Shown piece by piece: positions 1 through 8,565 of a stretch of 64,000 bases of DNA. Source of the stretch: Gelidibacter salicanalis (GTDB lineage Bacteria > Bacteroidota > Bacteroidia > Flavobacteriales > Flavobacteriaceae). The position numbers and the translations under genes are program-made. Where the stretch lies: contig NZ_JAEHJZ010000026.1 of NCBI RefSeq assembly GCF_016469035.1, forward strand, positions 54,079 to 118,078. The letters are read 5' to 3'. Every line of letters begins with the position of its first letter. Positions within the stretch are counted from its first letter, which is position 1. The notes below the pieces were generated by a model. It worked only from the letters and a program-made list of their open reading frames with translations. It searched no databases and was not told the origin of the DNA.

Positions 1-157
1 TTATGCCTTCTTCTTCATTACTCTCCTCAAATGTTTTGAGCAGGGAATCTTTCCATTTTTTCATGGAAAATGTGCTGGTATCCCAATACGGAACTGTAGG
101 GTAGCTCGTGTATCTTGGACCAGCAACATTGTATTTATCAATTAAAGACCTCGTCAT
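1..157 (-). CDS. hemN: Oxygen-independent coproporphyrinogen III oxidase, N-terminal fragment
   Basis: The visible 52 residues begin MTRSLIDKYN and contain the HemN signature start GPRYTSYPTVPYWD. The frame is still open at the window edge, so the gene continues outside. HemN is a radical SAM enzyme of haem synthesis that decarboxylates coproporphyrinogen III without oxygen. The radical-SAM cysteine motif lies beyond the edge, so the call rests on the N-terminus only. The start follows a TAATTTTG -7 box and a Crp/Fnr-like palindrome, which fits oxygen-responsive control. It is divergent from sodC. Confidence 0.85.
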   Translation of the reverse strand, partial: MTRSLIDKYNVAGPRYTSYPTVPYWDTSTFSMKKWKDSLLKTFEESNEEEGI

Positions 158-181
158 TGTAAATTTACTTAAAATTAGATT

Positions 182-227
182 CAAAATTATTTTAAATAGG
201 CTATAAAAAATATGATATAAGTCATAT
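182..227 (-). promoter_or_regulatory. hemN promoter with Crp/Fnr-like palindrome
   Basis: On the reverse strand, TAATTTTG (182-189) matches the Bacteroidota -7 element TAnnTTTG. A perfect inverted repeat ATATGA-N6-TCATAT sits at 210-227, with its centre 33 bp from the centre of the -7 box. No TTG -33 element is present at the expected place, which the palindrome covers. This geometry resembles a class II Crp/Fnr-activated promoter (site near -41.5). The regulator itself is not in the window. Confidence 0.5.
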
Positions 228-309
228 AACAGTCTTACTTTAGATTAATTTTATGAATTGTTTAACAGAAGCCAACCTTAGAGCGACCTCATATTTTATG
301 AACGGATGG

Positions 310-340
310 TTGTCTAAGCCCTAAATTAATACTAACTTTA
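310..340 (+). promoter_or_regulatory. Possible sodC promoter
   Basis: A TTG (310-312) lies 20 bp upstream of TAACTTTA (333-340), which matches the Bacteroidota -7 consensus TAnnTTTG except at the last base. The position leaves a leader of roughly 20-25 nt before the sodC ATG. Confidence 0.35.
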
Positions 341-367
341 AGAATTAAATACTAAAAACCTTAACCC

Positions 368-949
368 ATGAAACGATTATCATTCTTATTCATTGCTGTG
401 TTTGCACTGACCATGACCACTTCTTGTAAAAATGAGAAGAAAGACACGAGGACAGAAGTAAAAGAAGAAATGCCAATGGAAACTAAGACCAACGACATCA
501 AAAAAATGCAAATTGCCCTAGAATCTAAAAGCGGTAGTAGCGTAAAAGGAAACGCTGTATTTACTGAAGAAGATGGTGTAGTAACCATGGTGGCCGTAGT
601 GGGCAGCCTTAAGGAAGGCGAACACGCCATCCATCTTCATGAAAAAGCAGATTGTTCTGCAGATGATGGGACGTCTTCTGGAGGACATTGGAACCCAACC
701 AACCAGCCGCACGGTAAATGGGGAAGTCCTGATGGATACCACAAAGGTGATATTGGAAACTTTATGGCCGATGCCAATGGAAACGGAACGATTACTATAA
801 CTACGGACGAGTGGTGTATTGATTGTGGAGATGCCAACAAAGACATTGTAGGTAAAGCAATCATTATACATGAAAACGTTGATGATTTTACAACTCAGCC
901 AACAGGTAATGCTGGTGGACGTGTGAGTTGTGGTGGCATTATTCAATAA
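368..949 (+). CDS. sodC: Cu/Zn superoxide dismutase, lipoprotein
   Basis: The 193-residue protein has a lipoprotein signal peptide ending TTSC (Cys20), so it should be anchored in the cell envelope. It then has a short charged linker and a full Cu/Zn SOD domain from about residue 45. The metal ligands are visible: HLH at 89-91, the bridging His107 in GGHWNP, His115 and a later His in IIIHEN. The disulfide Cys96 (KADC) and the C-terminal Cys in GGRVSCGG are present. It removes periplasmic or surface superoxide. It is divergent from hemN and followed by its own terminator. Confidence 0.92.
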   Translation: MKRLSFLFIAVFALTMTTSCKNEKKDTRTEVKEEMPMETKTNDIKKMQIALESKSGSSVKGNAVFTEEDGVVTMVAVVGSLKEGEHAIHLHEKADCSADDGTSSGGHWNPTNQPHGKWGSPDGYHKGDIGNFMADANGNGTITITTDEWCIDCGDANKDIVGKAIIIHENVDDFTTQPTGNAGGRVSCGGIIQ

Positions 950-978
950 GCCAATAACGTTAGCACATTTAACAACCT

Positions 979-1007
979 AAAAGCCACTTTAAAAAGTGGC
1001 TTTTTTC
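979..1007 (+). terminator. Rho-independent terminator after sodC
   Basis: AAAGCCACTTT pairs with AAAGTGGCTTT across a short A-rich loop and is followed by a T run. It separates sodC from the sigma factor gene. Confidence 0.85.
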
Positions 1008-1037
1008 TTCTCATAAGTCATATCTAAATTAAGCCAT

Positions 1038-1568
1038 ATGCAATTAGAATTATTGATCTCAAAATTCCAGCAAAAAGATGTTAAAGCATTTGAAGAGCTC
1101 TACAATATGTATAGCGACAGTATGCACGGGGTTATTTACAACATTGTGAGAGATCATGATATTGCGGAAGAGCTCATGCAGGATGTTTTTATCAAAGCCT
1201 GGAACAGTGCTAGCAGTTATTCAGCCGAAAAAGGCCGGTTTTTTACTTGGATTTTGAACATCTCCAGAAATGCTGCAATTGACAAAACGCGATCGAAGGC
1301 GTTTAAGAATTCTAAAAAAAACCTTGACGCTGAATATTTCGTAGATATTTTGGAACACAGTGATAGTTTAGATGCCCAAACAGATGCCATAGGCATTAAA
1401 AAATTTGTAGGTCAACTTGCCAAAAAATGTATTGAAGTTATTGAGCTTTTATACTTTAAGGGATATACCCAAAAAGAAGCCTCAGAAACTCTTGATATGC
1501 CTATTGGCACCATCAAAACCCGGAACAGAAATTGCATTAAGGAATTAAGAACCATTGTACTCAACTAA
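1038..1568 (+). CDS. ECF RNA polymerase sigma factor
   Basis: This 176-residue sigma-70 family factor has region 2 (about 10-85, with DHDIAEELMQDVF and the WILNISRNAAID stretch) and region 4 (about 120-172, helix-turn-helix around YTQKEASETLDMPIGTIKTR). It has no sigma regions 1 or 3, which is the ECF form. The SigK/SigW-like sequence and the adjacent RskA-type anti-sigma gene, 1 bp downstream, indicate a membrane-controlled regulon. I find no obvious copy of its own promoter upstream, so the target set is unknown. Confidence 0.9.
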   Translation: MQLELLISKFQQKDVKAFEELYNMYSDSMHGVIYNIVRDHDIAEELMQDVFIKAWNSASSYSAEKGRFFTWILNISRNAAIDKTRSKAFKNSKKNLDAEYFVDILEHSDSLDAQTDAIGIKKFVGQLAKKCIEVIELLYFKGYTQKEASETLDMPIGTIKTRNRNCIKELRTIVLN

Positions 1569-1569
1569 T

Positions 1570-2391
1570 ATGGACATAACCGCTTACATAGAATCTGGAA
1601 TTTTAGAGCTTTACGTTGCAGGCGCGCTTTCTGAAAATGAAAATAGAGAGGTGTACAAACTTATGCGTCAACATCCAGAAATACTTCAGGAAGTTGAGGC
1701 CATAGAGCTTGCAATTAAGAAACTAACAGCCGCGACAGCACCTAGCCGTAGAGCTGGATTGTTTGAAAACATCAAAGCAAAAATAGTACACCTATCTGGA
1801 AACGCAGCTACAGACAGCAAAGTTATCCCGATGGTCAAATCCAAATACGACTGGTTAACTTATACCGGTTGGGCCGCAGCTATTATTATTGGGGCTGGAT
1901 TGTTTTGGACATTAAATCAAAATAATGAACTGGAATCCAATTTAACAACTGCTGAAATAGAAAACAGTTATTTGGAAGAACAAATTGCAAATGCAAAAAC
2001 AGACCTTGCAGCATCTAAAAATTTGTTGAACATTTTACGGGATAAGGACATCATTTCAGTGCCTTTAGGTGGCCAAGGTGAATTTGCAAACACCTACGCC
2101 AAAGTCTATTGGAGTAAGAAAGATAACAGCATTTATTTAGATGCCCAAGGACTTCCGGAGGCACCTGCTGGCAAAGTTTACCAAGTTTGGTCATTAAAAT
2201 TGAACCCTTTAACGCCTACCAGCCTAGGCACTATTGACGATTTTAACACAGACGACAACAAAATATTTGCCATTGCCAACGCCAATGAAAGTGAAGCGTT
2301 TGGGATTACCTTAGAACCAGAAGGTGGTAGTGAAACTCCTACTATGGACCAATTATACACCTTAGGTGTTGTCGTAACAGCAGCACCATAA
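1570..2391 (+). CDS. RskA-type anti-sigma factor
   Basis: The 273-residue protein has an N-terminal zinc-finger-like/ASD helical region (MDITAYIESGILELYVAGAL), one membrane span near residues 95-115 (WAAAIIIGAGLFW), a coiled coil (about 118-155) and an extracytoplasmic RskA C-terminal domain with VYQVWSL and GITLEPEGGS. It should hold the upstream sigma factor inactive at the membrane. I chose the ATG one base after the sigma stop. A TTG 15 bp earlier is in frame but lies inside the sigma gene. The C-terminal motif is typical of family members near Cu/Zn SOD or fasciclin genes, so oxidative or metal stress is a guess at the signal. Confidence 0.85.
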   Translation: MDITAYIESGILELYVAGALSENENREVYKLMRQHPEILQEVEAIELAIKKLTAATAPSRRAGLFENIKAKIVHLSGNAATDSKVIPMVKSKYDWLTYTGWAAAIIIGAGLFWTLNQNNELESNLTTAEIENSYLEEQIANAKTDLAASKNLLNILRDKDIISVPLGGQGEFANTYAKVYWSKKDNSIYLDAQGLPEAPAGKVYQVWSLKLNPLTPTSLGTIDDFNTDDNKIFAIANANESEAFGITLEPEGGSETPTMDQLYTLGVVVTAAP

Positions 2392-2412
2392 ACAGAAATA
2401 AATTTCATTCTT

Positions 2413-2442
2413 AAAGCACCAGCAATTGTTGGTGCTTTTTTT
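2413..2442 (+). terminator. Terminator after the anti-sigma gene
   Basis: AAAGCACCAGCAA pairs with TTGTTGGTGCTTT, almost without a loop, followed by a T run. Confidence 0.85.
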
Positions 2443-2772
2443 ATGGAAGATTTTAAATGTGGACGTTTAATTCTTAGAGTATGGTGCCATTTAAATTTCT
2501 AGAGACTATCATCACGATTATAAAGACCAAAAGAAAATTATGGCAGGAATCATGTGTATGACATTTCAATTGGAAATGCAGCTCAGATTGAATTCGCGCT
2601 AACTATCTATTTGATAGCCCTTATTTATTTTAATCGATCTTATCATTCCGATTTCTGATTTTAAACCAACTCTTAATACACATTATAAGGTAGAATTATT
2701 CTTAAACGCATGTATTTCTTCCTAAATTAAAAAAAGTATCTTCGTGAGCATCGATATTTTATAAGGTAACAC
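2443..2772. other. Intergenic stretch before the antiporter
   Basis: I see no coding potential or strong structure in this AT-rich spacer. TATCTTCG at 2737-2744 differs by one base from the -7 consensus TAnnTTTG and lies about 28 nt before the antiporter ATG, so it may be that gene's promoter. Confidence 0.3.
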
Positions 2773-4236
2773 ATGAATTTAACCATTGAAAACATCCTAT
2801 TAATTGGCTCTATTTTACTTTTTATAAGCATTATTGTGGGTAAAACATCCTATAAATTTGGTGTGCCAACTTTAATATTATTTTTAGCAATAGGCATGTT
2901 GGCTGGCTCTGATGGTATTGGTGGTATTCGTTTTGATAACCCAAAAAACGCACAGCTTATTGGCATCATTTCCCTCAATTTTATTTTATTTTCTGGTGGA
3001 CTTGACACCAACTGGGGTTCTATAAAACCCGTTCTTAAAGAAGGCATTATGCTCTCCACCTTTGGGGTGTTGTTAACCGCTGTTTCCCTAGGCACCTTTG
3101 TGTATTACGTAACTGACTTTACGATTTATGAGAGTATGTTATTAGGCTCTATCGTATCTTCCACTGATGCCGCAGCGGTATTCTCAATTCTACGTTCTAA
3201 AAATCTCGCCCTAAAAACGAACCTCAGACCGACATTAGAATTAGAAAGCGGTAGTAATGATCCCATGGCATATGTGTTGACCATTGCTTTTTTGACGTTA
3301 GTCATCAATCAGGACCAAAGTCTTATCTCTGTTATTCCCATGTTTTTACGCCAAATGATTGTGGGTGCAGCCGCAGGATTCGGATTTGGAGTGGCCAGTA
3401 AATTTATAATCAACAGGATCAGACTTGATTTTGAAGGGCTTTACCCTGTTTTGGTCATCGCGCTCATGTTCATGACCTTTTCCGCAACAGATTTTGTGGG
3501 CGGTAATGGTTTTCTAGCCATCTATATTTGTGCGGTGTATCTTGGCAATCAAGACATCATCCATAAGAAATCCATCTTGAAAATGTTTGATGGATTAGCT
3601 TGGTTGATGCAAATTGTGCTCTTCCTTACCTTAGGATTGCTGGTTTTTCCTTCCCAAATTGCACCATATATTGGTATTGGAATGCTCATTTCATTGTTTC
3701 TGATCCTTATTGCGCGTCCCGTGGGGGTTTTTATAAGCTTAATTTTTTTCAAAATGAAATTGAGACGACGCTTTTATATTTCTTGGGTAGGCTTGCGGGG
3801 CGCTGTTCCTATTGTTTTTGCAACCTATCCGCTTTTAGCCGGTATTGAAAAAGCAAATATGATATTTAGTATTGTTTTCTTTATCTCAGTAACATCAATC
3901 CTGATTCAGGGTACAACCTTGTCTGTTTTAGCAAAATGGCTAAACGTAGGATTGCCCGAAAAGTCTAAAATAATAAACGAAATTGACCAACTCCTCTTAG
4001 ATCTACCCAAATCTTCATTGCAAGAATTCAATGTTTTATCCAACTTTTTCGCTGTCAATAAACGCATTGTCGATTTGAATTTCCCAAAATCGGCGTTTAT
4101 AATTATGATAAAACGCGACAATCAATTTATTCGTCCAGGGGGATCTACTGAAATAAAATCGGAGGATATTTTGATGGTGCTTGCAGATGATGAAGGCGAC
4201 TATTTAAAAGTCCATGAAGCTCTTAAATATAAATAA
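2773..4236 (+). CDS. CPA1-family K+(Na+)/H+ antiporter with RCK_C domain
   Basis: The 487-residue protein has about a dozen hydrophobic spans in its first 390 residues and the CPA1 hallmarks SSTDAAAVF (near 129) and ESGSNDPMAY (near 158, ion-binding Asp). A cytoplasmic TrkA_C/RCK_C domain covers about residues 410-487 (KSAFIIMIKR...GSTEIKSEDILMVLADD). This is the NhaP2/CvrA layout: an inner-membrane exchanger of K+ or Na+ for protons, gated by a nucleotide or ligand at the RCK_C domain. Ion preference cannot be read from sequence alone. It stands as a single-gene unit. Confidence 0.88.
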   Translation: MNLTIENILLIGSILLFISIIVGKTSYKFGVPTLILFLAIGMLAGSDGIGGIRFDNPKNAQLIGIISLNFILFSGGLDTNWGSIKPVLKEGIMLSTFGVLLTAVSLGTFVYYVTDFTIYESMLLGSIVSSTDAAAVFSILRSKNLALKTNLRPTLELESGSNDPMAYVLTIAFLTLVINQDQSLISVIPMFLRQMIVGAAAGFGFGVASKFIINRIRLDFEGLYPVLVIALMFMTFSATDFVGGNGFLAIYICAVYLGNQDIIHKKSILKMFDGLAWLMQIVLFLTLGLLVFPSQIAPYIGIGMLISLFLILIARPVGVFISLIFFKMKLRRRFYISWVGLRGAVPIVFATYPLLAGIEKANMIFSIVFFISVTSILIQGTTLSVLAKWLNVGLPEKSKIINEIDQLLLDLPKSSLQEFNVLSNFFAVNKRIVDLNFPKSAFIIMIKRDNQFIRPGGSTEIKSEDILMVLADDEGDYLKVHEALKYK

Positions 4237-4935
4237 TAGCATAAACGACTGACATTAGTTGTTCAAAGTAACGGTAGTTGTATGTTGATCTGATAGTGTG
4301 GATTCCTAATATTTTATTAATAAGGGCACTACCCACTCAAAACCAATGTTACGAATAGAAATAATTTCAGGTTATTATTTTGTATTGTAGGTCTGGTAGT
4401 GTATTTTGCAAAAGAAGATAAAACACAAGACATTCAAAAACTAAATTTTAATTTCTGACATCGTCTCATTTCCACTATACCTGAATGGGTTTTAAGTCTC
4501 TATGGGTAATCTCGACTGAAGACTTAGTCTTTTATTGAATCAATAGTTCGTTTATTCTAAATTTTAAACCTGACACTTTCAATGTTTTAATATTTTATAC
4601 ATTTATCCAGCACAAACAGTCTGTCGTTTCATTATCACAGAGAAAGATACGTACTGAAAAAATCTATAGATACTTATTCGAATATATGCGTTTCAAAAAT
4701 ATTCAGAAGAGCAACTAAAATATCAAACGATTTTTAGCGTAAATAAGGGAATAGGATCATTGTAGCACAAATCATTCTACCTCTATAAAATTACTGGTGT
4801 TTTATTGGGTTAATGATAATTTCTTTTTGATATGGCGCAATAGATATTGTTTTGTCGCTTTTGAGAAAGAGAAATGATTAAAACTCTGTTTCCTCAAAAA
4901 TATCTTTAGTTTATAAATAATGATGTTACTACTAT
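4237..4935. other. Long AT-rich intergenic region, no gene found
   Basis: About 700 bp without a convincing gene. Around 4320-4460 two short frames (one starting MLRIEI, the next reading VGLVVYFAKEDK) could be joined by a frameshift, hinting at a decayed membrane-protein gene, but neither is long enough to support. No tRNA, terminator or consensus promoter stands out. Confidence 0.3.
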
Positions 4936-6021
4936 ATGCCTGATTCTACACTAAACAATGATTATAATTTTGAACGATTCTTTAACTTAAGTCCAGTTAT
5001 TCTTTGTATTGCCGGTTATGACGGTTACTTTAAAAAGATCAACCCAGCGTTACCTAACTTGCTTGGTTACAGCCAAGAGGAGTTAATGCAAGTTCCCATT
5101 GATGATTTTATACATGAAGATGATAGAAAAACAACGTCTTCCTCTAGAGAAAATGTTAAAAACAACATACCTATCTTTAATTTCACCAATAGATATGTCA
5201 GTAAAACAGGAGAAAGTGTATGGTTATCATGGACTTCCATATCAGAAGAAGAGAATCAACTGATCTACGGTGTTGCCCAAGACATAACTCAACTTAAGAA
5301 GTTAGAAGAAGAGCGCAATATATTATTACTAAACTTAACGAGGTTAAATGCGGATATTAAGAAGTTTACCTATATGGTTTCCCATGATTTAAGATCGCCG
5401 GTAAACAACGTTATTTCTATATTCGGCCTGCTCGATCTTGCCAAAATCAAAGACGAAGAAACCCGAGAATACGTAGAATTTTTAAATACCTCCAATTTAG
5501 AAATGAAGCAGACTTTAGACCTATATATTGATGCTTTACGGACCGATAGAAATATAAATGAAGAAATAGAATTTTTAAATTTGGACACGACTCTCAGTTC
5601 GGTTAAAAATACGATTAATGAACTCATTAAAAACTCCAAAGCCCAGTTTAAAGTAGATTTTTCAAAACTGACACATCTTAACTTTAGCAAATTCTTTCTT
5701 CAAAGTATATTCCTTAATCTTATATCTAATTCTTTAAAGTTTTCAAGCCCAAATAGAGGCTTGATAATTACGATTAGCTCTCATCAATTGGGAGATGAAC
5801 TTCAGGTAATTTTTAGGGATAATGGTGTTGGTTTTGATATGGAGAAGATAGGAGGGAATGTTTTTAAATTACATCGAAAATTTAGCAATAATAGCCAGAG
5901 CAAAGGAATAGGTTTATATTTGGTCAGAAACCACATGGAAAGCTTAGGAGGTAAAATAGAGGTTAACAGTGAAATCGATGTAGGCACCACCTTTGTTCTG
6001 ACTTTCGCACCTATCTTATAG
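4936..6021 (+). CDS. PAS-domain sensor histidine kinase
   Basis: The 361-residue cytoplasmic kinase has a PAS domain (about 10-125), a HisKA-like dimerisation helix with the phospho-acceptor in VSHDLRSPVNN (His150) and a HATPase domain (N box LISNSLKFSS; G boxes DNGVGF and GIGLYLV). No membrane span or signal peptide is present, so the signal is probably intracellular. No response regulator is adjacent, so it is an orphan here. Confidence 0.9.
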   Translation: MPDSTLNNDYNFERFFNLSPVILCIAGYDGYFKKINPALPNLLGYSQEELMQVPIDDFIHEDDRKTTSSSRENVKNNIPIFNFTNRYVSKTGESVWLSWTSISEEENQLIYGVAQDITQLKKLEEERNILLLNLTRLNADIKKFTYMVSHDLRSPVNNVISIFGLLDLAKIKDEETREYVEFLNTSNLEMKQTLDLYIDALRTDRNINEEIEFLNLDTTLSSVKNTINELIKNSKAQFKVDFSKLTHLNFSKFFLQSIFLNLISNSLKFSSPNRGLIITISSHQLGDELQVIFRDNGVGFDMEKIGGNVFKLHRKFSNNSQSKGIGLYLVRNHMESLGGKIEVNSEIDVGTTFVLTFAPIL

Positions 6022-6318
6022 AATTTAAAATTATGTTGAGGAGATTGGCATCATTTTAAAACAATGCTTTCTTGCTTAAAACAAAAAACAGTTAATGGTG
6101 CTATGACATGCAAGTGCCCCGCAGCTTTTAAGGTTACCCAATGGTCTTGTCCCTAAAACAGGAAAGCACCTAACCATATCACTACGGCTAAGTACTTTCC
6201 ACTAACAAAAAACTCTAAAAAACTACCACAACTCACGTGGTCTCTTTACAAAATGAACTCAGTTCATTTGTGTCAGCCTTCAATAACCTTTAGTTATTGG
6301 GCCATAAAATCGTTTATA
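6022..6318. other. Convergent intergenic region with two adjacent dyad elements
   Basis: AAATGAACT-C-AGTTCATTT (6251-6269) is a 19-bp perfect palindrome about one central base. CAATAAC-CTTTA-GTTATTG (6281-6299) is a perfect 7-bp stem. A looser hairpin joins GGAAAG (6161) to CTTTCC (6195). The region lies between two converging genes, so these may act as transcription barriers, but none has a clear T run. Confidence 0.4.
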
Positions 6319-8553
6319 TTAAAATTTATAGGCAATTGTGCCTTTAATAAAAAATGGTGTTCCTGGTGTAAAATGGATTTCTTCCACCGCTTGCGCTTCA
6401 TTTTGAAGTCTGGATTCTGTAGCAAATTGAGTTTCATTCCATGCCACATCAAATAGGTTTTCAATTGCAAATCCTATTGTTACATTATCAAAACTATAAT
6501 TGGCATTAAAATCTGTTATAAAGTAGCCTCCAGCCACTATTGTATTGTCTTCATTTGCTGGCCTATCATCAACAAAACGGTATCTCAATCCACCAGAAAA
6601 ACCCTTCCAATCATTAAGTGATAAACCTCCTGCCATAGTGAAATCTGGGGCCAACGGAATATAATTCTGTCCTTTTATATCTTCAGTACTTCTAGCATGC
6701 GTCAAGGTCATATCGGTATCTAAAAACAACCACTCGTTAAACTGATATCTGAACCCGAAATCCAATCCATAGCGTTCTGTTTTGCCACTTGGCTCAACGA
6801 TTCCTGCATCACCAACATACACAAACTCTTGTTCTAAAAACAAATACCACAAGGTAGTGTTGACCACTAAGTTTGGTAGAGGTTTCCAGATGTCTCCTAA
6901 GTCTAGGCCATAAGCTCTTGGCAAAATATCTTTACCTTGATTGCTTACAACCACTCGTGTATCATTGCTGTGAAAACCGATTCCCGATTTCAAAAAGACT
7001 TGATAATTGTCCTTTACATCCCAATAAAAGTTCAACTTAGGACTTACAATGGTTTTTGTTTCAGATAAATTTTGGTACTTCGTTTGCAATTTATCAGTGT
7101 ATAAAAACTTAAAATAATCCAAACGTAAGGCTGGTGCAATTCTAAATCTACCCAATTCAAACTCAGCATTGACAAAAGCGTTCACGTTGGTTTCATTTAA
7201 ATCGCCCAACTGAATATTCTGCAAAATCGTGCGTCTGTCTAAAGTGTGCGACAATTCAATATCTTCTACCCTATCGTTTCTAAACCCCAAACCTGAGGTT
7301 AACGTTAATGGCGTGTTTCCTAAATTGGTGTCGTGCACAATTGAAGTGTTCAACCCGAGTATTTGTCGGTCTTCTTTTTGTTTGATTTGATCCCCATTGA
7401 TAGGGTCTTCCAAAAAGAAAGTAAAGTTAGAATACAGCTCAAACGCATAATGGGAGTAAAACGCATTGGTCTTAAACTTTGTGTTGTTTGCTATGTACTT
7501 GTTGAACTCAACGTTTAAATTAGTACGTTTCGTTTCGCCACCTTCTGTAGCGTCAATAGCACCAAATCTTGTGATACTTCCATTGTCAACGGCGCGTTGG
7601 GGTATTTGCCCGGAAGCATCCCAGCGACTGGTAAAATGGGACGCCGATACCGATAGTTTATCATTATTGGGCGAAAACGTCACATATTTTCCAAAAATAT
7701 TGATGCGGTCAAAATTTTGAGGGGAATCATAAGGACCGTCATTGGCTAAATATTCTGCTGCGATATACGCATTCTGATGTTTTGTATTCTCCAACAGATT
7801 GAATAATCCTAAAGTACGTAAGCTATTAAATTGACCGGCAGTTACCGAGATTGAACTTTCCTTCAAGAAATCCCGTGTTGAAAAATCGACATAGCCCGCA
7901 GTTGCAAAATTGCCATGTTTGGCATCATAAGGTCCTTTTCCAAAATCAACCTTATTAACGGTTTCTGGAATTAAAAAATGCAAATCGCTATAACCTTGTC
8001 CGTGGGCATGAGATACCATGTTAACCGGCATTCCGTCAACTGAAATTGAGATGTCAGTACCATGATCTATATCAAAACCTCTCAAAAAAATCTGCTCTGC
8101 CTTACCACCACCCGCATGCTGACCGATGATCAACCCAGGAATTTTCCGCAAGGCTTCCTGTGATGAGTTGAGCGGATTGGTGTTTAAATCCAACCGGCTG
8201 ATCGTACTCACAGGATTCAACTCCTCAGTAAGCACCATCTCATCCAACTGAAAAGCTTTCTCCTCAAGCATTGTGGTGATCGTCTGTCTGAAATTAGAGT
8301 CGTTCAAAGCAATAATTTTTGTTCCGTAGCCTAACAGTCCTATTTTAAGACTATCCCCTACCTGATTATTCTCGATAATGAATACGCCATTTTCAGAGGT
8401 GTGGGCATGGCTTTTACTATTAAGGTTGTAAACATAAGCGGTTTCTAACGGCTGATTTTGCATATCTGTAATCTTTCCTTTTATCTGTTGCGCTTGGGTC
8501 ATGGCTATGCCACCCAACACTGCAAACAGTGTTGCTAAATTTGCAAATTTCAT
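6319..8553 (-). CDS. TonB-dependent outer-membrane receptor
   Basis: The 744-residue protein has a signal peptide (about 1-21), a CarboxypepD_reg-like domain (QIKGKITDMQNQPLETAYVY onward, to about 100), a plug domain (about 115-230, with IFLRGFDIDHGTDISISVDG and the motif HAHGQGYSDLHFLIPE) and a C-terminal beta-barrel ending in the aromatic KF. It imports a ligand across the outer membrane using TonB energy. There is no SusD partner, so glycan uptake is unlikely. The His-rich plug loop would suit a metal or metal complex, which is inference. It is the last gene of the DUF4331 operon, 12 bp behind the TPR gene. Confidence 0.88.
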   Translation of the reverse strand: MKFANLATLFAVLGGIAMTQAQQIKGKITDMQNQPLETAYVYNLNSKSHAHTSENGVFIIENNQVGDSLKIGLLGYGTKIIALNDSNFRQTITTMLEEKAFQLDEMVLTEELNPVSTISRLDLNTNPLNSSQEALRKIPGLIIGQHAGGGKAEQIFLRGFDIDHGTDISISVDGMPVNMVSHAHGQGYSDLHFLIPETVNKVDFGKGPYDAKHGNFATAGYVDFSTRDFLKESSISVTAGQFNSLRTLGLFNLLENTKHQNAYIAAEYLANDGPYDSPQNFDRINIFGKYVTFSPNNDKLSVSASHFTSRWDASGQIPQRAVDNGSITRFGAIDATEGGETKRTNLNVEFNKYIANNTKFKTNAFYSHYAFELYSNFTFFLEDPINGDQIKQKEDRQILGLNTSIVHDTNLGNTPLTLTSGLGFRNDRVEDIELSHTLDRRTILQNIQLGDLNETNVNAFVNAEFELGRFRIAPALRLDYFKFLYTDKLQTKYQNLSETKTIVSPKLNFYWDVKDNYQVFLKSGIGFHSNDTRVVVSNQGKDILPRAYGLDLGDIWKPLPNLVVNTTLWYLFLEQEFVYVGDAGIVEPSGKTERYGLDFGFRYQFNEWLFLDTDMTLTHARSTEDIKGQNYIPLAPDFTMAGGLSLNDWKGFSGGLRYRFVDDRPANEDNTIVAGGYFITDFNANYSFDNVTIGFAIENLFDVAWNETQFATESRLQNEAQAVEEIHFTPGTPFFIKGTIAYKF

Positions 8554-8565
8554 ATGGGTTCCCTT

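Noticed and set aside
518-946. Open frame of 142 codons opposite sodC
   Set aside because: It lies entirely antisense to a well-supported Cu/Zn SOD gene and its translation has no recognisable motif.
4320-4460. Possible decayed membrane protein (MLRIEI... and VGLVVYFAKEDK frames)
   Set aside because: Two very short frames needing a frameshift; not enough length to support a pseudogene.
6022-6318. tRNA or riboswitch in the hairpin-rich spacer
   Set aside because: No T-loop sequence or cloverleaf could be drawn, and it lies at 3' ends of both genes, where a riboswitch would have no target.
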